From NCBI RefSeq assembly GCF_014647675.1, contig NZ_BMPQ01000007.1:77249-141248 (forward strand): a DNA stretch of 64,000 nucleotides, written 5' to 3'. Below, in pieces: positions 26,346 to 35,283 of the stretch. Every line of letters begins with the position of its first letter. Positions within the stretch are counted from its first letter, which is position 1. The notes beneath the pieces were generated by a model. The model was not told the origin of the DNA and did no database searches. It was given only the letters and a program-made list of their open reading frames with translations. The position numbers and the translations under genes are program-made. This stretch comes from Streptomyces flaveus. Lineage in GTDB: Bacteria; Actinomycetota; Actinomycetes; Streptomycetales; Streptomycetaceae.

Positions 26346-27155
26346 TCACTCCCTGACCCCACGCCACGCGAGCGCCCCGCCGTCGATGACGTACGAGGTG
26401 CCGGTGATGAACGCCGCGTCGTCGGAGGCCAGGAAGCAGGCCAGCTTCGCCACCTCCTCCGGCCGCCCGAGCCGCCGCACGAGCTGCGGCGCGGTCAACT
26501 CCCGCTCCATGGCGTCGCCTTTGCCGGACGCCTCGAAGAAGTCCCGCGCCAGCGGCGTCTCGATGACGCCGGGGCAGAAGCAGTTGCAGCGCACGGGTGC
26601 CAGATCGACGGCGGTGACCTTGGTGAGGTGGATGACGGCCGCCTTGGTGGTGCCGTAGATCGGTGCCAGGGGACGGCCGGTGAGCCCGGCCACCGAGGCC
26701 GTGTTGACGATGGCGGGTCCGCGGGTGGAGCGCCGCAGGTGGGCCGCGGCGAACTTCGTCGTGAGCCAGACCGCCTTGAGGTTGACCTCGTAGACCGTGT
26801 CCCAGGCCTCCTCGGGGAGCGTGTCGACCGCGCGGTCCTCCGGCCGGTCCACGAGCGCGGACTCGATCACGCCGGCGTTGTTCACGAGGACGTCGAGCCC
26901 GCCGAACCGTTCCGCCGTGCGGGCCACCATCGCCTCGATGTGGTCGCGGTCGCGCAGGTCGCAGACGATTGCCTCCGCCTCGGCCCCGGCGGCGCGTACG
27001 AGGTCGGCCGTCTCGGCCGCGGTTGCCTCGTTCCGGTCGGCGACCGCGACCGCCGCCGCGCCCTGGCGCGCCATCTCCACGGCGATCGACCGTCCGATGC
27101 CCTGGCCCGCGCCCGTCACGAGGACCGTCTTGCCGTCGAGCGAGCCCATGCCCAT
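26346..27155 (-). CDS. Short-chain dehydrogenase/reductase
   Basis: 269 residues. Seen: TGAGQGIG near 15, VADRNE after beta2, NNAG near 92, S-x10-Y with YGTTK near 168, and a C-terminal YVIDGG. Classical NAD-dependent SDR, likely acting on a hydroxyacyl or cyclic alcohol intermediate. The GTG at 27173 overlaps the permease stop by 4 nt, but AGGGG with 7-nt spacing favours the ATG at 27153-27155; the ATG at 27149 is also possible. Middle gene of the ABC importer operon. Confidence 0.82.
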   Translation of the reverse strand: MGMGSLDGKTVLVTGAGQGIGRSIAVEMARQGAAAVAVADRNEATAAETADLVRAAGAEAEAIVCDLRDRDHIEAMVARTAERFGGLDVLVNNAGVIESALVDRPEDRAVDTLPEEAWDTVYEVNLKAVWLTTKFAAAHLRRSTRGPAIVNTASVAGLTGRPLAPIYGTTKAAVIHLTKVTAVDLAPVRCNCFCPGVIETPLARDFFEASGKGDAMERELTAPQLVRRLGRPEEVAKLACFLASDDAAFITGTSYVIDGGALAWRGVRE

Positions 27156-27169
27156 ATCCCTGCCCCTGC

Positions 27170-28909
27170 TCACAGCTTCTCGAAGATGTCGGAGCCCGCG
27201 ACGGACATGGCGATGAAGACGCCCACAGATGTCACCAGCGTCATGACGAGCGCGATCGCCGCTACCAGCGGATAGGAACCGTTGGCCCAGTAGTCGAACA
27301 GGATGGTGCCCATGACCTGCGTCGTGGGTGCCCGTACCAGCAGCGATGCCGTGAACTCATGGGTGAGCAGCACGAACATCAGGGCTCCGGCACCCGCGAG
27401 GGTCGGGCGCAGCAGCGGCAGCACGATCTCGGTGTTGGTCCGCAGCGCGCCCGCGCCGCTGGTACGCGAGGCCTCCAGGTACGTGTCGCCGAGTGCCACC
27501 ATTCCGGACAGCTGCATCCTGGTGGCGAAGGGCAGCATCAGGGTCACGTAGACGAGGACGATCACCGTTCGGGTGCCGTACAGGATGAACGGCTCGCGGC
27601 TGTAGGTGAGCAGGAAGCCGGCGCCGAAGACCACTGCGGGGATTCCGAGGGGCATCGCCACGATGAAGTCGACCGCGGCCCGGATGATGCGGAACCGGCG
27701 CCCCTTGAGCAGCAGTGAGGCGGCGATGAAGCCGAGCGGCAGCGCGATGGCGACGGAGATGACCGAGGTGACGAGGCTGTTGACGATCGCGTCGGTGATC
27801 CCCGACTCCTGGAACACGCGCCTGAAGTTGTCGAGCGTGAACCCGCTCGGTTGGATCCTGCCGCTCCAGAAGGCGGAGAGCGATACGACGACGAGTGCGC
27901 CCAGCGGCAGCGCCAGCGCCACCAGGCCGTAGAGGAGGATGCCGGTGACCGCCACCCACGACGGCCGTCCGCCGGACCGGAACGCCTTGCCGCCATGTGT
28001 GACGAAGCGGCTGTGGTCGCCGAGGATCACCTTCTGGAAGAGCACGACGGCGATGCCGAAGAGCAGCAGGGGTGAGCCGATCGCGGCGGCCCTGCCGTAG
28101 TCGACCGGGCTCTGCGACACGGCGACGTACATGTCCGTGGTGAGCACGTTGACGCCGTTGTTCCTGCCGAGCAGCAGTGGTCCCGTGAACTGGCCGAGTC
28201 CAAGGAGCAGAGCAACGAAGCCCCCGTACACCAGGACCGGGCGCAGCAGCGGCAGTGTCACCCGGAAGAACACACCGGCCGGTGACGATCCGCTGACCTG
28301 TGCCGCCTCGATCAGCTCCGCGTTGATGTTGCCGAAGCCGGCGCTGACGAAGAGGTAGACGAAGGCGGTCAGGCCGAAGCCGGTGATGAGGACGATCCAC
28401 GGCAGCGTGTAGATGTCGACGGGGCCTTCGTCGAGATGGTCCCACCAGGGCAGGTTGCGCAGCGCCGCGTTGAGGTAGCCGGGGCGCGGCGAGAACAGGA
28501 ACGCCCAGCCGGTCACCGCGGCCACGGCCGGGACCACGATGGGCAGGACGGGCAGGACGCGAAGCAGCCGCAGGCGGGGTGGCAGGCGGGTCGCCGCCCA
28601 GGCCAGGAACGTGCCGAGGACGAGTGCGATGACCAGCGAACCCAGCGCCATACCGGCCGTCGTGCGCAGCGTCTCGGCCATGTCCGGACTGTCGAAGGCG
28701 GCGCTGTAGCCACGGGCGTCGTCCTCGAAGGCCAGCCGTTGCAGGCCCACCAGCGGAGCGATCACCAGGTAGCCGATGGCAGCCAGGAAGGCGAGCGCGC
28801 CCAGCCGTGGCAGGTGGCGCCGCGCACGGGTCAGTGCCGTCGGATGCGGCGGGGCCGGGTGCGGTGGTGTCGTCGTGGGGGAGGGGGCGGGTACGGCGGG
28901 TGCGGCCAC
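27170..28909 (-). CDS. ABC importer permease, two fused membrane domains (FbpB/AfuB type)
   Basis: 579 residues with about 12 membrane helices in two repeats. Seen: two EAA-type cytosolic loops, ELIEAAQVSGSSPAGVFF near 205 and YLEASRTSGAGALRTN near 480, each facing one ATPase. Fused permeases of this type belong to the Fe(III)/thiamine/2-aminoethylphosphonate importer class. It lies 4 nt after the ATPase gene and overlaps the SDR frame by 4 nt if the SDR starts at its GTG. The context of acyl-CoA catabolic genes argues that it brings in an organic substrate rather than iron. Confidence 0.88.
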   Translation of the reverse strand: MAAPAVPAPSPTTTPPHPAPPHPTALTRARRHLPRLGALAFLAAIGYLVIAPLVGLQRLAFEDDARGYSAAFDSPDMAETLRTTAGMALGSLVIALVLGTFLAWAATRLPPRLRLLRVLPVLPIVVPAVAAVTGWAFLFSPRPGYLNAALRNLPWWDHLDEGPVDIYTLPWIVLITGFGLTAFVYLFVSAGFGNINAELIEAAQVSGSSPAGVFFRVTLPLLRPVLVYGGFVALLLGLGQFTGPLLLGRNNGVNVLTTDMYVAVSQSPVDYGRAAAIGSPLLLFGIAVVLFQKVILGDHSRFVTHGGKAFRSGGRPSWVAVTGILLYGLVALALPLGALVVVSLSAFWSGRIQPSGFTLDNFRRVFQESGITDAIVNSLVTSVISVAIALPLGFIAASLLLKGRRFRIIRAAVDFIVAMPLGIPAVVFGAGFLLTYSREPFILYGTRTVIVLVYVTLMLPFATRMQLSGMVALGDTYLEASRTSGAGALRTNTEIVLPLLRPTLAGAGALMFVLLTHEFTASLLVRAPTTQVMGTILFDYWANGSYPLVAAIALVMTLVTSVGVFIAMSVAGSDIFEKL

Positions 28910-28913
28910 GACG

Positions 28914-30089
28914 TCACGCTCCCACTGCCGCGGTGGGGGTGTGCCCGGCTGTCCGTACCCCGTCGGCGTCGTAGTAGATGGCCACGTCCTTGGCGAACCA
29001 GGCGGTCACCCGCTGCCCGCGCGACAGACTTCGGGCCCATGGCTTGCCGGTCAGCGGTGCCTGCGCGTGCAGGCGGCTGCCCCCGACGGTGACGACCACG
29101 TCCATGTGACGCCCGCCGAACTGCGCGTCGACGACCTCAGCCGGGAGGCCGACGCTGTGGGCCGGCGGTTTCTCCTCGGCGGGACAGAGCTGAAGGTCGT
29201 CGGGGCGCAGCCGCGCGGAGACCTCGCTGTGCGAGCGGGGCACCGGGAGCTCGTCCACCACGGTCTGGCTTTCCGCACCCGCCTGGCCGTCGGCGCCCGA
29301 TGCGGAGGCGAGGGCCCATCCTTCGCCCTGACGCAGGAGTGGAAGCCGGTTCGACATCCCGATGAAGCCGGCGACGTACTCGGTGGCCGGCTCCTCGAAG
29401 ACCCGCTCCGGCGTGTCCAGTTGCTCGATCCGCCCCGCCTTCATGATCGCCAGACGGTCGCCGAGTGCCAGCGCCTCGCTCTGGTCGTGGGTGACGAACA
29501 CGGCGGTGAAGCCCAGTCGTGCGTGCAGCTCGTGCAGCTGGGCGCGTACCTGGTCGCGCAGCCGGGCGTCGAGGTTGCTCAGCGGCTCGTCGAAGAGCAC
29601 CAGGTCGGGTTGGGCGGCCAGACCGCGGGCCAGGGCGACCCGCTGCTGCTGGCCGCCGCTGAGCTGCGCCGGATAGCGGTCGAGCAGGGCGGCGCAGTCG
29701 ACGAGCTCCGCCGCCTCCTCGATCCGCGTGCGCGCCTGCTCACGAGGCACCCGTCTGGTTCTCAGGGGATATCCGATGTTGCGGCGCACTGTCATGTGCG
29801 GCCACAGCGCGTACGACTGGAACACCATCCCGATCCGGCGCTTGTTCGGAGGGAGGTTGACCTTCCCTCGTACATCCAGCACTGTCTGGTCGCCCAGCGA
29901 GATACCTCCCTCGTCGGGCGTCTCCAGACCGGCCAGACAGCGCAGAGTCGTGGTTTTTCCGCAGCCGCTCGGGCCGAGCAGAACGATGAACTCGCCCGGT
30001 TCGATCTCCAGCGACAAGTTGTCCACCGCGACAGCCGGCGGCTTGCCGGCGAACCTTTTCGTCAGACCCTCGATGCGCACGTGGGACAC
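28914..30089 (-). CDS. ABC importer ATPase
   Basis: 391 residues. Seen: Walker A GPSGCGKTT near 39-47, Q-loop MVFQSYALWPHM, LSGGQQQR signature, Walker B LVLFDEPLSNLD, H-loop THDQ, and a C-terminal TOBE-like regulatory region. The GTG at 30087-30089 is chosen because GAGGAG lies 6 nt upstream; the frame from 30149 would add 20 unrelated residues. It serves the fused permease and the binding lipoprotein next to it. Confidence 0.9.
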   Translation of the reverse strand: MSHVRIEGLTKRFAGKPPAVAVDNLSLEIEPGEFIVLLGPSGCGKTTTLRCLAGLETPDEGGISLGDQTVLDVRGKVNLPPNKRRIGMVFQSYALWPHMTVRRNIGYPLRTRRVPREQARTRIEEAAELVDCAALLDRYPAQLSGGQQQRVALARGLAAQPDLVLFDEPLSNLDARLRDQVRAQLHELHARLGFTAVFVTHDQSEALALGDRLAIMKAGRIEQLDTPERVFEEPATEYVAGFIGMSNRLPLLRQGEGWALASASGADGQAGAESQTVVDELPVPRSHSEVSARLRPDDLQLCPAEEKPPAHSVGLPAEVVDAQFGGRHMDVVVTVGGSRLHAQAPLTGKPWARSLSRGQRVTAWFAKDVAIYYDADGVRTAGHTPTAAVGA

Positions 30090-30186
30090 GGGGGACTCCT
30101 CACATCCAAAGATCGAGTGAGTGGGCACCGTTGGTATGGGTGCCCACACTGCTGTGCACCGGCACCGGCCGATGCACCCACCGCCC

Positions 30187-31251
30187 CTACTGGAAGAGGG
30201 ACTTCCACTTCTTCTGGTACGCGGCCACGGCCTCCGGCGTGAGCTTGGCCGGATCCTGCACCCGTACCTTGTCGTTGGTGATCACTGTGCCGGGAACCTT
30301 GGGCAGCACCGAGCCGGCGGACGGCGTGATCAGCTTCTGTCCCTCGGCGGTCACCATGAAGTTGGCGAACAACTGGCCGGCGTTGGGGTGCGGGCCGGTC
30401 GACAGCACCATGCCGTAGTACCGGGCACCCCACACGCCGTTCGGCGGCATGCGGTAGTCGACCGGTGCACCCTTTTTCTTGGCGGGATCGAGCGTGATAG
30501 GCGCTACGAAGCTGCCGGCGGCGATCTCGCCGGACTGCATCGCCTCACCCATGGGCAGGGCGCTGGGGTAGATGCGGGGCTTCTGGGCGGCCAGCTTCTT
30601 CACGAAGTCGGCGCCGTACGTCTCCTCCAGCCACAGGTAGAAGTCGACGATCGAGGGCGCGGTCGGCTCGATGACGCCGATCTTTCCGCCCGCGAGGGAC
30701 GGGTCGAGCAGGTCCGGGTAGTCGGTCAGCCCTTGGGAGTGGAGCTTGGTGTTCCAGCCGAACGTGAGCACGGCGGAGTTGGTCTCGAAGTAGTTGCCGT
30801 CGTGGACGTACTGCTTGGCGTCGTAGTCGCCCTTGCCGGTGAGTTCGGGACCGGTCGGCGCCAGGAACCGCTTGGCCTCGGCCTGCGGCTTCACCCAGGA
30901 CAGGCTCGCGCTGACGTACATGTCGGCGATGCCCTTGCCGGTGTTGAACTCCGTCTCGACCTTCACCCCGAGGTCACCGTCGACGCCCCGGACGGTCTTG
31001 ACGTCGATGCCCGGGTATTTGGCCTCGAAGGCCTTTGCGAGGTTGTTGAGGGCGGTCAGATCCTGGGCCGAGTAGACAGTGAGCTGTTCTTCTTTCTTCG
31101 CTGCGGCGACCAGCTCGTCGATACCCGCCGAGGCGGGCACGACCTTGGACTCGGCGTTGTTGGCGGTGCCGCCGCCGCACGCGGCGGCCAGCAGTGTGGT
31201 GATCGACAGCACGATGAGCAAAGCCCCGCGCCGTCGCGGATCTGATCTCAT
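30187..31251 (-). CDS. ABC importer substrate-binding lipoprotein, family 1
   Basis: 354 residues. Seen: a lipobox LAAAC with Cys at residue 25, then a two-lobe binding fold beginning LTVYSAQDLTALNNLAKAFEAKYPG. This start is typical of the AfuA/FbpA/PhnS (iron, phosphonate, polyamine) binding proteins. AGGGAG lies 6 nt before the ATG. First gene of an operon of seven: binding protein, ATPase, fused permease, SDR, acyl-CoA dehydrogenase, kinase, SDR. Its promoter holds an island operator. The Tyr cluster that coordinates iron in FbpA is not obvious, so iron is not the presumed ligand. Confidence 0.88.
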   Translation of the reverse strand: MRSDPRRRGALLIVLSITTLLAAACGGGTANNAESKVVPASAGIDELVAAAKKEEQLTVYSAQDLTALNNLAKAFEAKYPGIDVKTVRGVDGDLGVKVETEFNTGKGIADMYVSASLSWVKPQAEAKRFLAPTGPELTGKGDYDAKQYVHDGNYFETNSAVLTFGWNTKLHSQGLTDYPDLLDPSLAGGKIGVIEPTAPSIVDFYLWLEETYGADFVKKLAAQKPRIYPSALPMGEAMQSGEIAAGSFVAPITLDPAKKKGAPVDYRMPPNGVWGARYYGMVLSTGPHPNAGQLFANFMVTAEGQKLITPSAGSVLPKVPGTVITNDKVRVQDPAKLTPEAVAAYQKKWKSLFQ

Positions 31252-31347
31252 TCTCGGCTCCCTTAGGTGAACCGGCCCCCGGCCGAACCGGCGCAGAACC
31301 GAGCGGACTTTGCGCTGAACGGTGGCCGGATGGCCAAGATTTCGTGG

Positions 31348-31376
31348 AAGTTACCAAACTGAACTCGGTTAGGCAA
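31348..31376 (-). promoter_or_regulatory. Importer operon promoter with operator copy b in the spacer
   Basis: Read on the minus strand: TTGCCT, then a 17-nt spacer holding AACCGAGTTCAGTT, then TAACTT. Operator AACTGAACTCGGTT is 31357-31370 on the plus strand. Predicted transcription start near 31341, 90 nt before the start codon. The operator would block RNA polymerase. Confidence 0.7.
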
Positions 31377-31556
31377 TAGTGTGCGCAGCCGCGCGACGGA
31401 AGGATTGGTGGAAGGTTCGAAGGAGTCGCGTGCCGCGGCTTTCGTGGCATCGGTTGCCGCAGGAGTGGGTGGGCGTTGGCCGGTCTGCGCGCGGGGTCGG
31501 GCGGGGGCGACTGGAGTGTTCGACCGGGCCATCCCGTGGTGGCAGCTGTTGGGCTT

Positions 31557-31570
31557 ACTTCAGTTCAGTT
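31557..31570. promoter_or_regulatory. Operator copy c (orphan, AACTGAACTGAAGT on minus)
   Basis: A clear 14-bp match located 306 bp upstream of the importer gene and 54 bp past the stop of the MDR gene. On the plus strand a TTGACA (31570-31575) begins at its right edge, with CGGTAT 19 nt later. Confidence 0.5.
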
Positions 31571-31624
31571 TGACAGGCGGCAGGGTGCTGGGCTCGGTAT
31601 GCCGGGCGCCCCACGGGGCGGGCC

Positions 31625-32746
31625 TCAGTCGACGGTGTTCTCACGATGCGTGCCGCCATCGATCCGCACAAGCGTCTTGCCGGTGTTGTCGCCTCGCAGT
31701 AGCCCCGCCAGTGCCAACGGCGCCTGCGGCAGCCCGTCTACGATCGTTTCGCGGCAGTGGAGGCGGCCTTCGCGGACCCATGCGCCCACTTGCCGTCTCA
31801 TCTCGGGCAGTAAGCGGGTGTGGCCGCTGGCCCGGAAGCCGCGAATCGTCAGGCCCTTCGTCACCGCCAGCATGAGGTTTCCGGGGCCGTGCGGCGGCTC
31901 CTTGGCCGCATACTCCGAGATCATGCCGCAGATCGCGACGCGGCCCGACCTCCGCAGCGCCCCGAGGGCGGCCTCGAGATGGTCGCCGCCGACGTTGTCG
32001 AAGTACACGTCTATGCCGTCCGGGGCCGCTTCACGCAAGAGGTCGGGGAGAGGGCCGCGCTTGTAGTTGAACGCGGCGTCCAGGCCGAGCTCCTCCAGGA
32101 GGTAGCGCACCTTCTCGTCGGAACCGGCGCTGCCGATGACGCGGTGCCCGCGGATCTTCGCCATCTGCGCGGCGAGGCTGCCGACCGCGCCGGCCGCGGC
32201 GGAGACCCAGACGACGTCGCCGTCGCGCAGGCCCGCGGCGTGGAAGAGGCCGGCGTAGGCGGTGAGTCCATTGGCGCCGAGCGCGCCGAGGTGCGCCTGG
32301 GGAGGTGCAACGTCCACGTCGAGCTTCGTGAGCGTGCCGACGCCGCCGAGGGCCTGCCTCCCCGCCTCGACGACGGCGTAGTCGCGCCATCCGGAGGCGT
32401 GCCACACCATGTCGCCGGGGGAGAACCCGTCGGCGCGGGACTCGACGACCTCCCCGACGGTCATGATCCCGTCCATCGGCTCTTCGAGGGGGAAAGCCGG
32501 AAAGTATCCCGGTGGCGCCGTCTCCCTGAGCCGCAGACGGAGGGCGGCGTCGACGGATGTCCATGTGTTCCGGACCAGCACCTCGCCCGGCCGTGGTCGC
32601 CGCACCTCGACCTCGACGACGCGAAAGTCCGACGCGCGGACCTCGCCGCGGGGATAGGTGACCGGCCAGACCTCACGGCTGATCATTGCCGTGTCTTCCC
32701 GGGGCGCTTGACCCGACTCGGCCAGGGTGTGCATCTGGTCGTCCAT
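31625..32746 (-). CDS. NADP-dependent MDR-family oxidoreductase (enone/alkenal reductase type)
   Basis: 373 residues. Seen: the CurA/prostaglandin-reductase layout with EVRRPRPGEVLVRNTWTSVD near the N-terminus, SAAAGAVGSLAAQMAKIRG coenzyme site, GSAGSDEKV, and FDNVGGDHLEAAL. These enzymes reduce alpha,beta-unsaturated ketones or aldehydes with NADPH and carry no zinc site. The start is taken at 32746, one base past the upstream stop, but an ATG at 32686 (MISREVWPV) is an equally good alternative and matches homologue starts. Last gene of a three-gene minus-strand operon. Confidence 0.85.
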   Translation of the reverse strand: MDDQMHTLAESGQAPREDTAMISREVWPVTYPRGEVRASDFRVVEVEVRRPRPGEVLVRNTWTSVDAALRLRLRETAPPGYFPAFPLEEPMDGIMTVGEVVESRADGFSPGDMVWHASGWRDYAVVEAGRQALGGVGTLTKLDVDVAPPQAHLGALGANGLTAYAGLFHAAGLRDGDVVWVSAAAGAVGSLAAQMAKIRGHRVIGSAGSDEKVRYLLEELGLDAAFNYKRGPLPDLLREAAPDGIDVYFDNVGGDHLEAALGALRRSGRVAICGMISEYAAKEPPHGPGNLMLAVTKGLTIRGFRASGHTRLLPEMRRQVGAWVREGRLHCRETIVDGLPQAPLALAGLLRGDNTGKTLVRIDGGTHRENTVD

Positions 32747-32747
32747 G

Positions 32748-34115
32748 TCAGCCGCGGCCCTCCTGCCCATGGGACGCGGCGCGAAGCGTCGCGGTGCCGG
32801 CCGCCGTGAGGCCGAACACGAGGGCTGACGCGATGCCGCCGGCGTAGGCCCGGTACCACAGGCCTCCGGTGTCCGAACCGGCCGCGAGGAGCCCTTCGAT
32901 GGGCTCGCCGTCCTCTCCCCGAACCCGGGCCCGGTCGTCGATGCGGACTCCATGGAACGGGAAGGTGATGGCCGGCACCGCCTCGACGACGTAGTAGGGC
33001 GGTTCGTCGAGCGGCAGGCGGTCGAGCCGGCGGCCCGGAGCCGGATCCTCACCCGCCGCCGTCCGGGCGTTGAACCGCTCGACGGCCGCGCGGACGGCGA
33101 ACCCGTCGTATCCCCACTCCTCGGGAAGGTAGACGAGTTCGTCGAGTTCCTCGGCGAAACCGACCCGACCGCCCCGTTTACCCGCCAGCGCGAACTTGTC
33201 GACGGCGACCGCCCCTTCCACGTACGAACCCACCACCCAGTCGCGGAACACGCGGGCGTCGGCGATGAGGAGCCCGCGGTTCTCGGGCTGTTCCATCAGT
33301 GCCATCGTCGTCAGGTGATCGCCCAGCGTTTCGTCGGTGAACCGCTCGCCCAGCAGGTTGAACAGCAGGGCGTGCTCGCTGTAGTACAGCGACAGGTCGA
33401 CGAAGTCCGACGGGCCCGCGAACGGGATGCCGCTCGGGATCAGATGTCCGTAGAAGCCGGCCCCGGGCAGCCCGGTCGATGCGCCGGCGGCGGTCGCCAG
33501 GCGGTAGCCGGCCCCGCGGCTGTGGGGGTTGGAGCGCAGTTCCAGGCGGTCGGCGTGGGGGTGGACGAGTTTGTTGCGGAGGTCCACGTCCCCCTGGAAG
33601 CCTCCCGTGGCCAGGAGTGTCGAGGTGGCGCGCACCTGCCGTCGCATGCCGTCGCTCGTGACGAGTTCCGCTCCGGCCACGGCGCCGTTCTCCACGAGGA
33701 GCCGCTCGGTGTCGGTGGTCAGCAGCAGCTCGCCACCCGCATCGACGATGATGCGGCGGCAGGTGTCGACGTAGTGATTGGTGTCGAACTGGTGCCCCTG
33801 GCCGAAGCTGAGGATGGGCTGAGCGTCCTTGGCCTCGACCCCCGTGCTCCGAATCCAGTTGATGCCGTCCTGGAAGCGGTCCACGAGGGCGCACTTGAGC
33901 GAGGCGTCTCCGCCCGGGTTGTGCCGCTCCATCTCCTCGTGGCTCGGGGCGGTCCAGGCGTAACCGGCGTAGCGCGCGGACCCCCCGACGTCATCGCCGA
34001 TCTCGACGACCACGACGGACAACCCGTTGCGTACGGCTCGCGCGCCCGCGGTCAGCCCGGCCATTCCCGCCCCGATGACGAGCAGGTCGACCGTCTGGTG
34101 GTCCGGCATGCGCAT
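32748..34115 (-). CDS. FAD-dependent dehydrogenase, KstD/fumarate reductase-like
   Basis: 455 residues, FAD_binding_2 fold. Seen: FAD loop VIGAGMAGLTAGARA near 13-27, VVEIGDDVGGSARY, ATGGFQGD, and a C-terminal AAGSDTGGLWYRAYAGGIASALVFG. Family members include 3-ketosteroid delta1-dehydrogenases and fumarate reductases, which introduce or reduce a double bond next to a carbonyl. GAAAGGGG precedes the ATG at 34113-34115; the ATG at 34109 is an alternative. It follows the alcohol dehydrogenase by 30 nt, so oxidation of an alcohol and desaturation of the ketone is a plausible pair. Confidence 0.85.
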   Translation of the reverse strand: MRMPDHQTVDLLVIGAGMAGLTAGARAVRNGLSVVVVEIGDDVGGSARYAGYAWTAPSHEEMERHNPGGDASLKCALVDRFQDGINWIRSTGVEAKDAQPILSFGQGHQFDTNHYVDTCRRIIVDAGGELLLTTDTERLLVENGAVAGAELVTSDGMRRQVRATSTLLATGGFQGDVDLRNKLVHPHADRLELRSNPHSRGAGYRLATAAGASTGLPGAGFYGHLIPSGIPFAGPSDFVDLSLYYSEHALLFNLLGERFTDETLGDHLTTMALMEQPENRGLLIADARVFRDWVVGSYVEGAVAVDKFALAGKRGGRVGFAEELDELVYLPEEWGYDGFAVRAAVERFNARTAAGEDPAPGRRLDRLPLDEPPYYVVEAVPAITFPFHGVRIDDRARVRGEDGEPIEGLLAAGSDTGGLWYRAYAGGIASALVFGLTAAGTATLRAASHGQEGRG

Positions 34116-34145
34116 TCAACCCCTTTCCTGACGTGCGCTGCGTGG

Positions 34146-35186
34146 TCAGTCGGGGACGAGCACGGCCCGCCCCCGCACCCGGCCCCGGCGAAGCCGGCCG
34201 ATTGCCTCCGGTGCGGCGGACAGCGGGAACTGCTCCGTCTCGACGTGGATCGCCCCCGACTGGGCCAGCGCGACGACCTCGGCGAGCTCGGGGTGGGTTC
34301 CCCAGAAGGGGAGTGAGAGCCTGAAGCCCGGCGGGAGAACGCCCGGCTTGGAGACCGTCAGCCGGCCGCCTCCGCTGCCGACGACGGCGAGTTCACCCCC
34401 CGGACGCAGGATGCCGGCCGCGAGTTCCAGCGTCTGCGTGGTGCCGACGAAGTCGAGCACGGCGTCCGCTCCCGTGCCACCACTCCGCTTCCGCAGGACA
34501 TCCGCGGTGTCCGCCCGCACCAGGGTGCCGAAGTCCGCGCCGGAGCGGTCCGCGAGAGCCAGCGCCTCCTCCCGGACGTCGACCGCCAGTACGCGGCTCG
34601 GGGTGGTCGCCCGAAGGATCTGCACAGCCAGGTGACCTAGCCCGCCGACACCGATGACGACGGTGGTGGTGCCCTCTTCGAGCGCGTGCCGGAGACCGGC
34701 CACGGCGTGATAGGACGTCAGGCCCGCGTCGGAGAGCGGAGCCGCCTGATCGGCAGGCAAGTCGCCGATCGGCACAAGATGGCGGGCGGACGGGACGAGT
34801 ACGCACTCGGCCATTCCGCCGTCCCGGCCCAGTCCCGCGCCGTGCCAGGCGAGGGTGTCGCGCCGGTCGCAGTAGTTGTCCCGGCCGGCGGCACAGCGGT
34901 CGCAGGCGCCGCAACCCCACGGTCCGTACAGCACCACGCGGTCACCGACCGCCACCCCGTCGGCGTCGGGCCCCAGGGCCAAGGTCCGCCCGGCGACCTC
35001 GTGGCCGAGGGTGAAGGGCAGCCGGTAGGGGAGTGCTCCCGGAGGCGCGTCGATGACGTGCAGGTCGGAGTGGCACAGCCCGGTGGCCTCGACGCGTACC
35101 AGCACCTCGGCGCCGTGGGGGACGGGTTGCTCGACCTCGGTCTGTGTCGGGGGTTCGCCCCACGCCGTCAGCCGCAGTGCCCTCAT
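34146..35186 (-). CDS. Zinc-dependent alcohol dehydrogenase (MDR family)
   Basis: 346 residues. Seen: catalytic zinc ligand Cys in ATGLCHSDLH, GHE of TLGHEV, structural zinc cluster CGACDRC plus NYC with the expected spacing, and the coenzyme loop VIGVGGLGHLAVQ. Oxidises an alcohol with NAD(P)+. The ATG at 35184-35186 (MRALRLTAWGEPP) is used because family proteins begin there; the longer frame from 35225 adds 13 residues. First gene of a minus-strand operon with the FAD dehydrogenase and MDR reductase. Its divergent promoter region carries operator copy d. Confidence 0.87.
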   Translation of the reverse strand: MRALRLTAWGEPPTQTEVEQPVPHGAEVLVRVEATGLCHSDLHVIDAPPGALPYRLPFTLGHEVAGRTLALGPDADGVAVGDRVVLYGPWGCGACDRCAAGRDNYCDRRDTLAWHGAGLGRDGGMAECVLVPSARHLVPIGDLPADQAAPLSDAGLTSYHAVAGLRHALEEGTTTVVIGVGGLGHLAVQILRATTPSRVLAVDVREEALALADRSGADFGTLVRADTADVLRKRSGGTGADAVLDFVGTTQTLELAAGILRPGGELAVVGSGGGRLTVSKPGVLPPGFRLSLPFWGTHPELAEVVALAQSGAIHVETEQFPLSAAPEAIGRLRRGRVRGRAVLVPD

Positions 35187-35238
35187 CTTCACCGTCCCAG
35201 GTCTTGTCAGCCCCGCGGCCGTCACGGTAACAGAGGTG

Positions 35239-35252
35239 AAGTCAGTTCAATA
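35239..35252. promoter_or_regulatory. Operator copy d (AAGTCAGTTCAATA)
   Basis: Minus-strand reading TATTGAACTGACTT matches the island motif with a changed left arm. It lies in the gap between the divergent alcohol dehydrogenase and SDR genes. A minus-strand TTGAAC is part of it. No convincing -10 was found for either strand. Confidence 0.5.
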
Positions 35253-35283
35253 GAACGGGGCAGGCAGTGAAGGAGGGATTGGC

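Larger units (their letters stand above)
31252..31624. other. Gap of 373 nt with importer promoter and an orphan operator
   Basis: No gene seen. It holds the minus-strand promoter and operator b for the ABC importer operon (31348-31376) and, farther away, operator c (31557-31570). The rest is plain GC-rich sequence. Confidence 0.7.
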
